Part shown: piece by piece, positions 63,789-64,000 of the stretch
Layout of the letters: each line of letters begins with the position of its first letter
Numbering within the stretch: the stretch's first letter is position 1
Origin: a gamma proteobacterium HIMB55
GTDB lineage: Bacteria; Pseudomonadota; Gammaproteobacteria; Pseudomonadales; Halieaceae
Direction of reading: 5' to 3'
NCBI GenBank assembly: GCA_000227505.4
Contig: AGIF02000001.1
Location: forward strand, 2,562,035-2,626,034
Length of the DNA: 64,000 bases
Made by a program: the position numbers and the translations under genes
The notes under the pieces: generated by a model
Told to the model about the DNA's origin: nothing
The model's input: only the letters and a program-made list of their open reading frames with translations
Databases searched by the model: none

Positions 63789-64000
63789 ATGTCAAAAACA
63801 GTTGCCGTTATCGATTACGGCATGGGAAACCTTCACTCGGTTGAAAGTGCGCTGCGCAAAGCAGGTGCGGATAGTGTTTCCGTAACGGATAAGCCAGATG
63901 CAATTCTGAAAGCGGATCGTGTCGTTTTTCCCGGTGTGGGCGCTATTCGCGATTGCATTGGGGAGTTCAAGCGGCTGGGTTGTGATGAAACCTTAAAGAC
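63789..64000 (+). CDS. hisH: Imidazole glycerol phosphate synthase subunit HisH (3' truncated by window edge)
   Basis: HisH is the glutaminase subunit that works with HisF. The frame from ATG 63789 encodes the HisH opening: [19 protein letters not shown], then [11 protein letters not shown]. About 70 codons are visible. The catalytic Cys, His and Glu lie beyond the edge. Only 4 bp separate it from the hisB stop, consistent with a hisBH operon. Confidence 0.95.
   Translation, partial: MSKTVAVIDYGMGNLHSVESALRKAGADSVSVTDKPDAILKADRVVFPGVGAIRDCIGEFKRLGCDETLK

Noticed and set aside
1..64000. CRISPR array, insertion sequence, or prophage genes
   Set aside because: No regularly spaced repeats with unique spacers, no transposase and no phage structural genes were seen.

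Overview
The window is a stretch of a marine-type gammaproteobacterial chromosome. The first 36 kb carry a Pseudomonas/Vibrio-type polar flagellar locus, with FlhF and FlhG, sigma-54 plus FliA promoters and a PomAB-like motor. The rest is a mosaic of oxidative and catabolic genes: a Rieske oxygenase, a Baeyer-Villiger monooxygenase, a carotenoid oxygenase and a large subtilase. This mix, the moderate GC and the protein style fit the Halieaceae (OM60/NOR5 clade) or a close relative. That placement is inference from gene content, not from a marker-gene search.

Layout: (1) 1-6371, end of the rod/hook operon flgF-G-H-I-J-K-L. (2) 6.5-10.3 kb, flagellin fliC behind a FliA promoter, then flaG, fliD, fliS, fliT. 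(3) 10.4-13.3 kb, two secreted proteins not normally found in flagellar loci: a lipoprotein with an M64-like zinc-protease motif and a small periplasmic protein. (4) 13.4-14.6 kb, a FleQ/FlrA-type sigma-54 activator without a receiver domain. The FleSR/FlrBC two-component pair that usually follows is absent. (5) 14.7-31.4 kb, fliEFGHIJK, fliLMNOPQR-flhBA, flhF, flhG; then fliA to 32.06 kb. (6) 32.06-34.4 kb, on the minus strand, a pomA/motA - pomB/motB - PilZ-type operon running tail-to-tail into fliA. (7) 34.5-35.9 kb, a second FliK-like protein and an FlhB C-terminal paralogue (FlhX). (8) 36-51.5 kb, metabolic genes: tetR/Rieske divergon, metallo-beta-lactamase-fold hydrolase, YaiI, an esterase-BVMO fusion, carotenoid oxygenase, tdh-kbl threonine catabolism, class II aldolase, metallophosphoesterase and amidohydrolase. 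(9) 51.7-57.1 kb, a 1329-residue subtilase, a decayed TauD-like fragment and two orphan membrane proteins. (10) 57.2-64 kb, tRNA-Phe, an RND efflux pump with its adaptor, yggX, mutY, hisB and the start of hisH.

The flagellar genes show a readable hierarchy. Four sequences match sigma-54 promoters (GG-N10-GC) before fliD, fliE, fliL and flhF. Palindromes with GTCAA/TTGAC half sites, which resemble FleQ boxes, lie near the last three and also upstream of the fleQ-like gene. FliA made from the flhF-flhG-fliA block would then switch on fliC from its own promoter. Secretion is served by FliHIJ, FliOPQR and FlhBA; the C-ring by FliGMN; the hook-length switch by FliK and FlhB.

The strongest oddity is FlhF. 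It aligns along its length with the FlhF family, but every nucleotide-binding motif is replaced, so it looks like a GTPase-dead FlhF. Other points of interest are the receiver-less FleQ with no FleSR, the M64-like lipoprotein inside the flagellar locus, the esterase-BVMO fusion with Arg in place of the fingerprint His, and an 11-copy 7-bp tandem repeat.
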